From positions 51,228 to 115,227 of the forward strand of contig NZ_MQTQ01000053.1 in the NCBI RefSeq assembly GCF_020532805.1: a stretch of DNA of 64,000 nucleotides. The letters run 5' to 3'. This DNA comes from Arthrobacter sp. SO5. Lineage in GTDB: Bacteria; Actinomycetota; Actinomycetes; Actinomycetales; Micrococcaceae. This document shows positions 1 to 8,216 of this stretch, piece after piece. Under the pieces are notes generated by a model that made no database searches, was not told the origin of the DNA, and saw only the letters and a program-made list of their open reading frames with translations. How positions within the stretch are numbered: the first letter of the stretch is position 1; each line of letters begins with the position of its first letter. Made by a program: the position numbers and the translations under genes.

Positions 1-1
1 G

Positions 2-1639
2 ACCACCATCAATGAGGTCAAGGCCGACATGGAGCGCGAGATCCCCATGGACCGGCTGATCTCCGGCGACGTCGGCTACGGCAAGACCGAGATCGCGGTC
101 CGGGCCGCGTTCAAGGCGGTCCAGGACGGCAAGCAGGTCGCCATCCTCGTGCCGACCACCCTGCTGGCCCAGCAGCACTACGAGACGTTCACCGAACGCT
201 TTTCCGGCTTCCCGCTCGTCGTCAAGCCGCTGTCCCGCTTCCAGGGCGCGAAGGAAACCAAGGAGACCGCGGAGGGGGTCAAGAACGGCTCGGTCGACGT
301 CGTGATCGGCACGCACCGCCTGCTCTCCAAGGACTTCGCCTTCAAGGACCTCGGCCTCGTGGTGGTGGACGAGGAGCAACGCTTCGGCGTCGAACACAAG
401 GAGGCGCTCAAGAAGATGCGCACCAACGTGGACGTCCTGGCCATGAGCGCCACTCCCATACCCCGGACCCTGGAGATGTCGCTGACCGGCATCCGGGAGA
501 CCTCCACGCTGGCCACCCCGCCGGAGGAACGCCACCCGGTGCTGACCTATGTGGGCCCCTACACGGACAAGCAGACGTCAGCGGCGATCCGCCGCGAACT
601 GATGCGCGAAGGCCAGGTGTTCTTCGTCCACAACCGGGTCTCCACGATCGACCGCACAGCGGCGAAGATCCGCGAGCTGGTCCCGGAGGCCCGCGTGGAA
701 GTGGCGCACGGACAGATGTCCGAGAGCCGGCTGGAACAGATCATCGTGGACTTCTGGGAAAAGCGCTTCGACGTGCTGGTCTGCACCACCATTATCGAGA
801 CCGGCCTGGACATCTCCAACGCCAACACCCTGATCGTGGACGGCGCCGACAAGTACGGGCTCTCCCAGCTCCACCAGCTGCGCGGACGCGTCGGCCGCGG
901 CCGCGAACGCGCCTACGCGTACTTCCTGTATGCCGCGGAAAAGCCGCTCGGTGAGGTGGCGCTGGAACGGCTCAAGGCCGTCGCCACCCACAACGAGCTC
1001 GGCGCGGGCATGCAGCTGGCCATGAAGGACCTTGAGATCCGCGGCGCCGGCAACCTGCTCGGCGGCGAGCAGTCCGGCCACATCCAGGGCGTGGGCTTTG
1101 ACCTCTACATCCGGCTGGTCGGCGAGGCCGTGGCGGAGTACCGCGGCGACGCCGAGGAGAAGGCCGCCGAAATGAAGATCGAACTGCCGGTCAACGCGCA
1201 CCTGCCGCATGACTACGTGCCGGGAGAGCGGCTGCGCCTCGAGGCGTACCGGAAGCTCGCGGGCGCCATCTCCTATGAGGGGATTGACGAGGTCCTCGCC
1301 GAGCTGGTGGACCGCTATGGCGAACTGCCGCTGCCCGCGAAGAACCTGATCGACGTCGCCCGCTTCAGGGTGGGGGCCCGCGAGGCCGGGCTCAGCGACG
1401 TCGCGCTGCAGGGCAATTTCATCAAGTTCTCCCCGGCCCAGCTGCCGGAGTCCAAGCTCATGCGGCTCACCCGGATGTACCCCGGCGCGCAGTCCAAGCC
1501 CGCCCTGGACGCGGTGCTCATTCCGAAGCCCAAGACCGCCCGGATCGGCGGCCGGGACCTCCAGGACGCCGAGATCCTCGAGTGGGCCAACGGGGTCATC
1601 CGCAACATCTTCTCCGACGCGCAGCTCGCGGTGAAGTAG
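2..1639 (+). CDS. mfd: Transcription-repair coupling factor Mfd (3' part)
   Basis: This is the C-terminal 545 residues of a roughly 1200-residue protein; the frame is open to the left window edge, so the true start lies outside. Mfd removes RNA polymerase stalled at DNA lesions and recruits the UvrABC excision machinery. Visible motifs are Walker A ([10 protein letters not shown]), the [12 protein letters not shown] box typical of Mfd and Rec[19 protein letters not shown], and a QLRGRVGRG helicase motif. The C-terminal inhibitory (D7) region follows. The stop is only 3 bases before the next ORF, suggesting co-transcription. The family assignment is secure. Confidence 0.97.
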   Translation, partial: TTINEVKADMEREIPMDRLISGDVGYGKTEIAVRAAFKAVQDGKQVAILVPTTLLAQQHYETFTERFSGFPLVVKPLSRFQGAKETKETAEGVKNGSVDVVIGTHRLLSKDFAFKDLGLVVVDEEQRFGVEHKEALKKMRTNVDVLAMSATPIPRTLEMSLTGIRETSTLATPPEERHPVLTYVGPYTDKQTSAAIRRELMREGQVFFVHNRVSTIDRTAAKIRELVPEARVEVAHGQMSESRLEQIIVDFWEKRFDVLVCTTIIETGLDISNANTLIVDGADKYGLSQLHQLRGRVGRGRERAYAYFLYAAEKPLGEVALERLKAVATHNELGAGMQLAMKDLEIRGAGNLLGGEQSGHIQGVGFDLYIRLVGEAVAEYRGDAEEKAAEMKIELPVNAHLPHDYVPGERLRLEAYRKLAGAISYEGIDEVLAELVDRYGELPLPAKNLIDVARFRVGAREAGLSDVALQGNFIKFSPAQLPESKLMRLTRMYPGAQSKPALDAVLIPKPKTARIGGRDLQDAEILEWANGVIRNIFSDAQLAVK

Positions 1640-1642
1640 AGA

Positions 1643-2476
1643 ATGATGGGAGGCCATCACGCCGCGTCGGGAGCCGCGGCGTGGGTAGCTATCGCCTCGA
1701 CCGGGCCCTACGCGCTGGGCTGGTACCCGCTGGACCCCACGGGAATCGTGATCGGCGCCATGGCGACGGCGGGGACCGCGCTGGTCTGCGACTGGGACCA
1801 CCGCGCCAGCACGGTGGCACACGCGCTGCCGCCGCTGTCCAACCTGGTGGCGCGCGGCATTGAGAACGTCAGCGGCGGCCACCGGCAGGGCACGCATTCG
1901 GTGCTGGGCGCGGCGTTCTTCGTGCTGCTGGCCACGATCGCCGGGCAAGTGCAGGTGCAGACCCAGTGGGGGCTGCTGTCCGTGGGGGCCGGCCTGCTGT
2001 GCATGTTCATGATCAACATCGCGGCGAAGGCCCTCAAACTGTTTCCGAAGCACGGCTGGCTCAGCAACTGGGTCTTCGCACTGCTCATGGCGGCCCTGGT
2101 GACGTGGTTCGCGCCGCACCAGTGGACCTGGCTGCCGGTCTCGATGCTCACCGGTGTGCTGGTGCACATCGCGGGGGACATGATCACCACCGGGGGAGTG
2201 CCGCTGCTCTGGCCGCTGGTGATCAAGCCGCCGAAGGCCCTGCGCAAGGTGCCGCTGCTCAAGAACGTCTGGAAAGCCAACGGCGCGTTCTCCCTCCCGC
2301 TGCTGGGCCGGGCGGGATCGCGGCGGGAATGGTTCGTCCTCATCCCGGTGAGCGGCTACGCGCTGGTGGGCATGTTCGGCGCGGGACTGGCCGTGGCCGA
2401 GACGCACTTCCCGGCCGCCCTGGCGCTGGGCACGGGGCTGGTCAGGAGCCTCTTCGCGCTGGCGGCCGCCACCTGA
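1643..2476 (+). CDS. YdjM/DUF457-like membrane metal-dependent hydrolase
   Basis: A 277-residue protein. The N-terminus (MMGGHHAASGAAAW) and the internal HRQGTHS motif match the pattern of the YdjM/DUF457 family of membrane-bound putative metal-dependent hydrolases, whose conserved histidines and aspartates are thought to bind metal. Four or five hydrophobic segments are visible, at about residues 33-50, 92-108, 112-132, 152-175 and 235-260. The gene starts 3 bases after the mfd stop. No strong ribosome-binding site is visible, and the second ATG at 1646 is an alternative start. The biochemical function of the family is not established. Confidence 0.75.
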   Translation: MMGGHHAASGAAAWVAIASTGPYALGWYPLDPTGIVIGAMATAGTALVCDWDHRASTVAHALPPLSNLVARGIENVSGGHRQGTHSVLGAAFFVLLATIAGQVQVQTQWGLLSVGAGLLCMFMINIAAKALKLFPKHGWLSNWVFALLMAALVTWFAPHQWTWLPVSMLTGVLVHIAGDMITTGGVPLLWPLVIKPPKALRKVPLLKNVWKANGAFSLPLLGRAGSRREWFVLIPVSGYALVGMFGAGLAVAETHFPAALALGTGLVRSLFALAAAT

Positions 2477-2522
2477 TCCGTCGTACCCGCGGCGCTTCCG
2501 CTATCACCGGCGTCGGACATCG

Positions 2523-2550
2523 TTGCTTTCTGCTTGTGCGGCGGTACTGT
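2523..2550 (+). promoter_or_regulatory. Leaderless promoter of the VOC gene
   Basis: A TTGCTT at 2523-2528 and TACTGT at 2545-2550 are spaced by 16 bases. The -10 hexamer ends 7 bases before the ATG at 2558, so transcription would start at or next to the start codon. Confidence 0.55.
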
Positions 2551-2557
2551 GAGGCGC

Positions 2558-2953
2558 ATGGAGATGCATCTTGAGGTTGTACAAGTGCCGGTGGCCGATG
2601 TCGGAGCGTCAAAGTCGTTCTATACGGAGAAGCTGGGCTTCGTCCTGGACCATGACGTGGAGCACATCCCCGGAATGAGGGTCGTTCAGCTGACACCGCC
2701 GGGTTCCGCCGCTTCGATCGTCATTGGCACGGGCATGACCGGCATGCAGCCTGGCAGTCTGGAGGGGTTGCAGCTGGTTGTCACCGATATCGTCGGGGTG
2801 CGCGCCGAACTCCTGGGCCGGGGCGCCGCAATCAGCGAGATTCAAGACCTGGGGGGAGTGCAATTTGCCTTCTTCGCCGACCCCGATGGCAACCGCTGGG
2901 TCATCCAGGGCGCGACGCCGCCCGCTCTCAGGGATGCACATCTGGACCGGTAG
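2558..2953 (+). CDS. VOC (glyoxalase/bleomycin-resistance fold) family protein
   Basis: A 131-residue single-domain vicinal-oxygen-chelate protein. The start of the fold (LEVVQVPVADVGASKSFYTE) and the closing FFADPDGNRWVIQGAT motif are typical. Such proteins are metal-dependent isomerases, dioxygenases or antibiotic-binding proteins; the substrate cannot be read from sequence. I chose the ATG at 2558 over an in-frame TTG at 2534 because a -10-like TACTGT lies exactly 7 bases upstream. The gene is followed 17 bases later by the TspO homologue and may be co-transcribed with it. Confidence 0.85.
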   Translation: MEMHLEVVQVPVADVGASKSFYTEKLGFVLDHDVEHIPGMRVVQLTPPGSAASIVIGTGMTGMQPGSLEGLQLVVTDIVGVRAELLGRGAAISEIQDLGGVQFAFFADPDGNRWVIQGATPPALRDAHLDR

Positions 2954-2970
2954 CGAAAAAGGGAGCAGCG

Positions 2971-3471
2971 ATGAAACTGGTGACAGTGGTGTGGACGGCG
3001 GCTGCGACCGCCGCAACGGCGGCGGCCGGCGGAGTGGCAACGGATCCCGACGGCGCCTGGTATCGGCAGCTGCGCAAACCCCACTGGCAGCCGCCCGCCG
3101 TTGCGTTTCCCGTGGTCTGGACAGCACTTTACGCGGACCTCGCCGTGAGTTCCGCCGTCGCGCTGGACAGCAACGGTGCGCCCGACGCCGCCGGCGGCAA
3201 ACGCCGACAACAGGAAATAGCCGCTTACCGGGGTGCCCTGGCGGCCAACCTCGTTCTCAACGCCTTGTGGAGCTGGCTCTTCTGGCGCGCCCGCCGGCCA
3301 TGGGTGGCCGCGGCGGAGTGCGCCGTCCTGACAGCGAGCAGTGCCGACCTGGTGCGGCGGACGTACAAGCTGAACCGCAGCGCCGGCGTGGCCCTTGCCC
3401 CCTACGCCGTGTGGTGCGGATTCGCCACCGCATTGTCGACGGCAGTCGCGAAACTCAACCCCCTTAAATGA
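2971..3471 (+). CDS. tspO: TspO/MBR family tryptophan-rich sensory protein
   Basis: A 166-residue membrane protein. The motif AWYRQLRKPHWQPPAVAFPVVWTALY near residues 28-53 (given here only as a landmark, key residues WY, KP, WQPP and VW) is the TspO/MBR signature, and NLVLNALWSWLFW is the conserved helix that follows. TspO proteins bind tetrapyrroles and sterol-like ligands and take part in stress and porphyrin signalling. Five transmembrane helices are expected. A GGGAG ribosome-binding site precedes the ATG. The gene ends in a strong terminator. The family call is secure, the ligand is not known. Confidence 0.9.
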   Translation: MKLVTVVWTAAATAATAAAGGVATDPDGAWYRQLRKPHWQPPAVAFPVVWTALYADLAVSSAVALDSNGAPDAAGGKRRQQEIAAYRGALAANLVLNALWSWLFWRARRPWVAAAECAVLTASSADLVRRTYKLNRSAGVALAPYAVWCGFATALSTAVAKLNPLK

Positions 3472-3500
3472 CTGAAGCCCCGGACATCCGGAGCTTCAGT
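3471..3500 (+). terminator. Intrinsic terminator after tspO
   Basis: ACTGAAGC and CCGG pair with CCGG and GCTTCAGT around an ACAT loop, followed by GTTTTG. The hairpin begins on the last base of the tspO stop codon and separates it from a gene on the opposite strand. Confidence 0.8.
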
Positions 3501-3513
3501 GTTTTGCGGAAGC

Positions 3514-3744
3514 CTAGTTTTCGCCGGCCGAATCCGAGCGGCCCAGAATGGTCTGCGGAATCCAGAAGGCCGCGGCGAAGAGGATCAGGCAGGCGGCCAT
3601 CGGCCACGGGTTGCTGAGGGTCAGGAAGGACAGCGAGTAGAGGGAGGCCAGAAACAGGACCATCATCAGGACGAAGAGGATGATGGTGGAACCAAGCTTG
3701 TTCTCGGTCTGCGGCGTCTGGGTCTCGACGGTGTTACTGGACAT
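3514..3744 (-). CDS. Small two-helix membrane protein, unknown function
   Basis: A 76-residue protein with a polar N-terminus and two hydrophobic helices, at about residues 19-42 (STIILFVLMMVLFLASLYSL) and 48-66. An excellent GGAGG ribosome-binding site lies 5 bases before the ATG, which supports it as a real gene. It lies downstream of deoC on the same strand across a 53-base gap. I do not recognise the family; it resembles small conserved membrane proteins of actinobacteria. Confidence 0.7.
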   Translation of the reverse strand: MSSNTVETQTPQTENKLGSTIILFVLMMVLFLASLYSLSFLTLSNPWPMAACLILFAAAFWIPQTILGRSDSAGEN

Positions 3745-3797
3745 TCGTTCCTCCTCGGCCCCGTGGGGCTCAAAACTGTGGCGGCTGCCGGAGCGGA

Positions 3798-4514
3798 TCA
3801 GTACGCGGATGAACCCTGTTCACCCTTGACGATCGCAATGCCGGAGCTGGCGCCAATACGTGTTGCACCTGCAGCAATCATAGCCTGTGCATCTGCGAGC
3901 GACCGCACCCCGCCGGAGGCCTTGACGCCGAGGTCCGGGCCGACTGCGCGGCGCATCAGGGCGACGTCCCCGGCGGTGGCCCCGCCGCCGTTGAATCCGG
4001 TCGAGGTCTTCACGAAATCCGCTCCGGCCTCGACTGCGGCTTCGCAGGCCAGGACCTTCTGGGCATCGTCCAGCAACGCCGTTTCGATGATGACCTTCAG
4101 GATGGCCCCGCCGTCGTGGACGGCGTCGGCGACTGCGGCGATGTCATCGACGAGGGCGCCCCTGTCGTTCGCCCGGGCTGCGGCGATGTTGATGACCATG
4201 TCCACCTCTTCGGCGCCGTCGAGGACCGCCCCGCGGGCCTCGAAGGCCTTGACGTCGCTCGGGGTGGCGCCCTGGGGGAAGCCCACCACGGAGCACGTCA
4301 GCACGCCGGAGCCTTTGAGGGCCTTCTTGACGGTCTTGACCCAGATCGGATTGACGCAGACCGACTTGAACCGGTACTCGGCAGCCTCGGCGCAGACCCC
4401 GAGGATCTCGGCCTCGCTCGCCTCCGGCTTGAGCAGGGTGTGGTCGATGTAGGAGGCGATGTTGCTCCCGCTGCCCGACGTGGCGGGGGCAGCGGTGGAG
4501 GCTTCGTTGCTCAT
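3798..4514 (-). CDS. deoC: Deoxyribose-phosphate aldolase
   Basis: A 238-residue cytoplasmic class I aldolase that cleaves 2-deoxyribose 5-phosphate into acetaldehyde and glyceraldehyde 3-phosphate, the last step of deoxynucleoside catabolism. DHTLLKP opens the barrel. [11 protein letters not shown] carries the Schiff-base lysine (K169), and GVKASGGVR carries the second catalytic lysine (K198). The length matches the family. An AAGGGA ribosome-binding site precedes the ATG. The phosphosugar mutase and purine nucleoside phosphorylase genes lie a few kb away on the same strand, fitting one nucleoside-salvage neighbourhood. Confidence 0.96.
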   Translation of the reverse strand: MSNEASTAAPATSGSGSNIASYIDHTLLKPEASEAEILGVCAEAAEYRFKSVCVNPIWVKTVKKALKGSGVLTCSVVGFPQGATPSDVKAFEARGAVLDGAEEVDMVINIAAARANDRGALVDDIAAVADAVHDGGAILKVIIETALLDDAQKVLACEAAVEAGADFVKTSTGFNGGGATAGDVALMRRAVGPDLGVKASGGVRSLADAQAMIAAGATRIGASSGIAIVKGEQGSSAY

Positions 4515-4601
4515 GGTGGTCCCTTTCCTGGCTTCTCAGGTGTCCATCTTGCCACAACTGGGGCTCCAGCCGGCGGGCCCGGGCGGTCCCTCTGGGCGGC
4601 C

Positions 4602-5495
4602 TTAGGCGGCCTCGGCGAGGGGTTCGGCGAGCAGGGCCTGAAGTAGCTGGGAGGCGCAGACGGACGCGGCGGAAGCGGCGGCCACCAGCAGCCCCAGCCG
4701 GACGCCGTCGAACACGGCAGCATCGCCGATGGCCCAGATCCCCGGCACGGAGGTGCGGAAGTCCTGGCCGATCACGATGCCGCCCCGGCGTTCAGTCTTG
4801 AGCCCGGCGCTCACAGCGAGGGCGTCACAGGCGATCCGTTCCTCGGCCAGCACCACAAGGTCACCGGCCATGCTTGAGCCGTCCGCGAAGACGATCCCGG
4901 CCGCCGGCAGGAGGGAGCCGGCCAGGTTCGGCACAACGGCGGTGGGGCGCAGGGTTGTGCGGATCGGCCGGACGCCGCGGGAAAGCAGCACTGCCTCCGC
5001 CTGGCCCGCGGCTGTGCCGGTTCCCACGAGGATACCGAGCGGTCGCCGGCCAAGGACGCGGGTGACGTCCCGCACGGCGTCGCCGAGTCGGCTTGCGTCA
5101 TCGATCGTGGCGTAGCTCAGGCAGCGGCCTTCGCCTTCCAGCGGCGCGCCTACGGGAGAAGCTCCGGTGGCGATGACCAGTTGGTCGTAGCTGAATTCCA
5201 GGCCGTCTGCGGTGGTCACATAGCGGCTGTCCGGATCGATGTAGCTGGCCGGCTGGCCGAACCGGACGGAGACCTGCGGGAGGGCGGCCAGTTCCAGGAG
5301 CCCGGCGGGGGCGTCGTCGCGGTTGCTGAGCACCGTGATGCCGCCGGCGAAGTCGCGGTTGCTGAGCACCGTGATGCCGCCGGCGAAAGGGGTCCTGGTG
5401 AGCTGGCGGACCAGGGCCTGGGCGGCCGGACCCGCACCCGCGATGACGATCCGGGGGCGGTCCGGGGAATCGGGGGTAATGCTGGTGGCAGACAT
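4602..5495 (-). CDS. FAD-dependent pyridine nucleotide-disulfide oxidoreductase-like protein
   Basis: A 297-residue protein of the Pyr_redox_2 type, related to the FAD domains of nitrite reductases and ferredoxin reductases. It has an N-terminal dinucleotide motif (IVIAGAGPAAQ), an LVIATGASPVG motif, a GILVGTGTAAGQAE second dinucleotide site and a closing GIWAIGDAA motif. It is shorter than the usual 380-410 residues and lacks a C-terminal interface domain, so it may be degenerate. Residues 37-48 and 49-60 (FAGGITVLSNRD) are an exact repeat caused by a 36-bp tandem duplication. The ATG at 5495 has an AAAGG ribosome-binding site; upstream in-frame starts run into the intergenic palindrome. Confidence 0.75.
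   Translation of the reverse strand: MSATSITPDSPDRPRIVIAGAGPAAQALVRQLTRTPFAGGITVLSNRDFAGGITVLSNRDDAPAGLLELAALPQVSVRFGQPASYIDPDSRYVTTADGLEFSYDQLVIATGASPVGAPLEGEGRCLSYATIDDASRLGDAVRDVTRVLGRRPLGILVGTGTAAGQAEAVLLSRGVRPIRTTLRPTAVVPNLAGSLLPAAGIVFADGSSMAGDLVVLAEERIACDALAVSAGLKTERRGGIVIGQDFRTSVPGIWAIGDAAVFDGVRLGLLVAAASAASVCASQLLQALLAEPLAEAA
5316..5387 (-). repeat. Perfect 36-bp tandem duplication inside a coding region
   Basis: Positions 5316-5351 and 5352-5387 are identical. The unit is a multiple of three, so the reading frame is kept and 12 residues (FAGGITVLSNRD) are doubled in the Rossmann fold of the FAD oxidoreductase. Absolute identity suggests a recent event or an assembly error. Confidence 0.95.
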
Positions 5496-5636
5496 GGTGG
5501 CCTTTCGCTGGTGGCCGTGGGTGTGGCCGGTTCTGCTGATGGACCCCAGCGTAGACGTATGTTTTTTCGGGCATGTTTCCCGGGTGTTGCCGTTTTTTCG
5601 CACCCCGTTCGCCACTGTTAACGAGCCGGTAACACG

Positions 5637-5701
5637 GCAACGCGGGGTCACTTAGCGCCCGAAAATGACGGTTGGATGGGCGCTAAGTGACCCCGCGTTG
5701 C
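5637..5701. repeat. Dispersed intergenic palindrome, copy 1 of 6
   Basis: Two perfect 24-bp arms (5637-5660 and 5678-5701, outer edge GCAACGCGGGGTCACTTAGC) enclose a 17-base spacer. The element sits 35 bases downstream of the mutase stop codon and could end its transcript. The same outer edge recurs at 18644, 20727, 40625, 44776 and 55622. Confidence 0.9.
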
Positions 5702-5736
5702 GGTTGGATCCGGACCAGGTACATGGAGCTCGCGCT

Positions 5737-7491
5737 CTAGAGTCCCAATGCCTCGCGGACGTCCGCCAGGACGCTGTCGAGCGCGGCACGGGCCTCGTGC
5801 CGCGCCGCCGGCAGTTCCGCGGCGGAACCGACGCTGCGGATGACTTCCAGGTAGCACTTGAGCTTAGGCTCCGTCCCGCTGGGGCGGATGATGATGCGGC
5901 TGAGGTCCCGCGTGAGGTACAGCAGGCCCTCGGTCGGCGGGAGGTTTTCGCTGCCTTCGGCCAGGTCGGTGACCGTCTCGACGGCGGAGCCGCCGAAGGA
6001 CTCCGGCGGGCTGACGCGCAGCCGGTTCATCATGGCATCCAGCAGGCCCAGGTCCGCGACCCGGATGCTGAGCTGGTCGCTCGCGTGCAGGCCATGCACA
6101 AGGGACAGCTCATCCAGGGTGTCGAAGATCGTCTTTTCCGCGGCCTTCGCCGTTGCCGCGAATTCGGCGATCAGCACGGCCGCGGAGATCCCGTCCTTGT
6201 CCCGGACCAGGGACGGCGCGACGCAGTAGCCCAGCGCCTCCTCGTAGCCGTAAAGCAGGCCGGGGACGCGTGCGATCCATTTGAAGCCTGTGAGGGTTTC
6301 CTCGTGGGCGTAGCCCGCCGCGGCAGCGATGCGCGCGAGCAGCCGCGAGGACACGATCGAATTCGCGAAGACCCCTCCCGGAGCCTCGCCGCCGGCTGCA
6401 TCTTCACCGGCTGCCAGCCGGGCCACCATGTGGGCGCCCAGCAGGGCGCCGACCTCGTCCCCGCGCAGCATCCGCCAGGCTCCGGTGTCCGGATCCTTGG
6501 CGGCCACCGCGGCGCGGTCGGCGTCGGGGTCGTTGGCGATGACGATGTCCGCGTCCACGCGGGCCGCCGTTTCGAGGGCCAGGTCCAGGGCGCCCGGTTC
6601 TTCGGGGTTCGGGAAGTTCACGGTGGGGAAGTCGGGGTCCGGCTCGGCCTGTTCGGTGACCAGCGTGACGTCGGTGAAGCCGGCTGCGTGCAGGACGGCC
6701 ACCGCCGTCTCCCCGCCGACGCCGTGCATGGGGGTGAGGACAATCTTCAGCTCGCGCGCCGGGAAGTGCTCCGGAACGGCCAGGGCCGCGACGGCGGACT
6801 CGTAATCGGTGGCAATGGAGCGCTCCAGCACGGTCCACCCCTGGGTCGCGAGGGCAATGGTGTCCAGCGCGCCGACGGCGTCGATCTTGGCGGCGATCCG
6901 GGCGTCGTACGGCGCCACGATCTGCGCGCCGCGGCCACTGTCCTCGACGGCGTGCCGGCCCAGGTAGACCTTGTAGCCGTTGTCCTGCGGCGGGTTATGG
7001 CTGGCCGTGACCATCACGCCGCCGTCGCAGTCCAGGGCCCGCACCGCGTAGGCGAGCAGCGGCGTGGGGAGCGCAGCCGGCATCAGGAACGTCTCGACGC
7101 CGGCGGCGGTGAGGATGGCCGCGGTTTCCTCGGCGAAAATCTCGGAGTTGTAGCGGGCGTCATAGCCGACGACGGCGCGCGGCCGGGTGCCGGGGGCGGC
7201 GTGGCCCACGGCGTCGGTCAGGAAGGCCGTGAAGCCGGCTGCGGCGCGGCGCACCACGACGCGGTTCATCCGGTTCGGGCCCGGGCCCAGGGCAGCCCGG
7301 AGGCCGGCGGTACCAAACTGCAGGGTGCCACTGAAGCTGTCCGCCAGCTCCTGGCGGGCCGCTGCAACGCCGTCGTCCGCAAGCTGGATCAGCCCGCTGA
7401 GGGTGGCGGCGGTGGCGGGGTCCGGGTCCTGTGCGGCCCACGTGCGGGCTTCGTTCAGGAGGCGGCTGAGTTCGGCATCAGGAGACGTCAT
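5737..7491 (-). CDS. Phosphomannomutase/phosphoglucomutase family phosphosugar mutase
   Basis: A 584-residue alpha-D-phosphohexomutase family enzyme. VTASHNPPQDNGYKVY holds the phosphoserine loop, NDPDADR the metal-binding loop, GYEEALGYCV the sugar-binding loop and RPSGTEPKLKCYLE the phosphate-binding loop, so all four family signatures are intact. The length and the nearby punA match the actinobacterial pmmB-deoD arrangement, suggesting ribose-1-phosphate or hexose-1-phosphate isomerisation. I chose the ATG at 7491 over an in-frame TTG at 7536: no ribosome-binding site fits either, but TAGCTT lies exactly 7 bases upstream of the ATG, indicating a leaderless message. Confidence 0.92.
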   Translation of the reverse strand: MTSPDAELSRLLNEARTWAAQDPDPATAATLSGLIQLADDGVAAARQELADSFSGTLQFGTAGLRAALGPGPNRMNRVVVRRAAAGFTAFLTDAVGHAAPGTRPRAVVGYDARYNSEIFAEETAAILTAAGVETFLMPAALPTPLLAYAVRALDCDGGVMVTASHNPPQDNGYKVYLGRHAVEDSGRGAQIVAPYDARIAAKIDAVGALDTIALATQGWTVLERSIATDYESAVAALAVPEHFPARELKIVLTPMHGVGGETAVAVLHAAGFTDVTLVTEQAEPDPDFPTVNFPNPEEPGALDLALETAARVDADIVIANDPDADRAAVAAKDPDTGAWRMLRGDEVGALLGAHMVARLAAGEDAAGGEAPGGVFANSIVSSRLLARIAAAAGYAHEETLTGFKWIARVPGLLYGYEEALGYCVAPSLVRDKDGISAAVLIAEFAATAKAAEKTIFDTLDELSLVHGLHASDQLSIRVADLGLLDAMMNRLRVSPPESFGGSAVETVTDLAEGSENLPPTEGLLYLTRDLSRIIIRPSGTEPKLKCYLEVIRSVGSAAELPAARHEARAALDSVLADVREALGL

Positions 7492-7498
7492 GGGTACC

Positions 7499-7504
7499 AA
7501 GCTA
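7499..7504 (-). promoter_or_regulatory. -10 element of the mutase gene (leaderless)
   Basis: TAGCTT on the minus strand is separated from the ATG at 7491 by 7 bases (GGTACCC). The surrounding GGCAC-TAGCTTG-GTACC sequence is shared with the punA promoter. Confidence 0.6.
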
Positions 7505-7599
7505 GTGCCATTTGCCGCGGAAACCTCCCCCGACAAGCGAGAGGAGCCTCACAGGTCCGCAACGCCGGGACCTGGGACGGTAGCTGCCCCGCGAGGAGG

Positions 7600-7640
7600 C
7601 ACTTCACGGCAATGCCGAACGCCGGCATTGCCGTGAAGTG
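7600..7640. repeat. Perfect intergenic palindrome (second family)
   Basis: Perfect 18-bp arms CACTTCACGGCAATGCCG (7600-7617) and its complement (7623-7640) enclose a 5-base loop. The element lies between two divergent promoters, those of the mutase and the Rrf2 gene, so it is not a simple terminator. Confidence 0.85.
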
Positions 7641-7663
7641 TCCCCCCGAAGGCGGCCGGGCCC

Positions 7664-7693
7664 TTGACACCCATTTTTCCGGACACGTAACGT
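7664..7693 (+). promoter_or_regulatory. Leaderless sigma-70-type promoter of the Rrf2 gene
   Basis: TTGACA at 7664-7669 and TAACGT at 7688-7693 are spaced by 18 bases. Seven bases then lead to the ATG at 7701, so the transcript should begin at the start codon. This is the best complete promoter in the window. Confidence 0.75.
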
Positions 7694-7700
7694 CTGGAAT

Positions 7701-8183
7701 ATGAAGACGGGCCGTGGGGTGGAGTGGGCGGTGCACAGCTGCGTCAACATGGCGTGGACACCGGCAGGGGAAGCAGTCAATAGCGCCCGGCTGGCGGCGT
7801 ACTACAAGCTCCCCGGCGCCTACCTGAACAAACAGCTCCAGGCGCTGGTGCACGCCGGCGTCCTGGACTCAGTTTCGGGCCCCCGCGGCGGCTTCCACCT
7901 GGCCCGCCGGCCGGAGCACATCACGGTGCTTGACGTCGTCCTGGCACTTGAGGGTCCGGAGCCGGCGTTCCGCTGTGAAGGCATCCTGGGCAATGTCCCT
8001 GATGCGGATCAGGAACAGAACTACGTCCGCACGTGCCTCATCTCGCAGACCATGCGCCAGGCCGAGCTCGCGTGGCGGCAGGCGCTGGCGCGGCAGACCA
8101 TCGCCGGGATCGCCGACTCGATGGAACGCCGGTTCCCGCAGGACAGGGTAAAAGCCGTGAGCTACCTGGCCGCAGGGACCTAG
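7701..8183 (+). CDS. Rrf2 family transcriptional regulator
   Basis: A 160-residue regulator. The N-terminal winged helix includes EWAVHSCVNMAW, the helix-turn-helix LAAYYKLPGAYLNKQLQALV and the wing GPRGGFHLARRPEHITVLDVVLALEG, all typical of Rrf2/IscR/NsrR proteins. Cysteines are present near residues 14, 92 and 112, but the compact three-cysteine iron-sulfur cluster motif of NsrR and IscR is not, so the signal sensed is uncertain. It is transcribed divergently from the mutase gene and convergently with punA. A leaderless promoter precedes it. Confidence 0.88.
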   Translation: MKTGRGVEWAVHSCVNMAWTPAGEAVNSARLAAYYKLPGAYLNKQLQALVHAGVLDSVSGPRGGFHLARRPEHITVLDVVLALEGPEPAFRCEGILGNVPDADQEQNYVRTCLISQTMRQAELAWRQALARQTIAGIADSMERRFPQDRVKAVSYLAAGT

Positions 8184-8184
8184 G

Positions 8185-8208
8185 CCCCGCGGGACTGAAC
8201 CCGCGGGG
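8185..8208. terminator. Bidirectional terminator between Rrf2 gene and punA
   Basis: A 9-bp perfect stem CCCCGCGGG / CCCGCGGGG with an ACTGAA loop lies in the 33-base gap between two convergent genes. There is no long T-run, so efficiency is uncertain. Confidence 0.6.
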
Positions 8209-8216
8209 ACCCGGCC

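Noticed and set aside
578..2407. A minus-strand ORF of 609 codons
   Set aside because: It runs across the end of mfd and the whole following gene; composition is that of a shadow frame and no start site fits.
3499..4452. A plus-strand ORF of 317 codons across deoC
   Set aside because: Overlaps deoC and the small membrane gene, lacks motifs and begins inside the tspO terminator region.
5665..7704. A plus-strand ORF of 679 codons over the mutase gene
   Set aside because: Shadow of the mutase, whose four family signatures are intact on the other strand; the ORF also crosses two palindromes.
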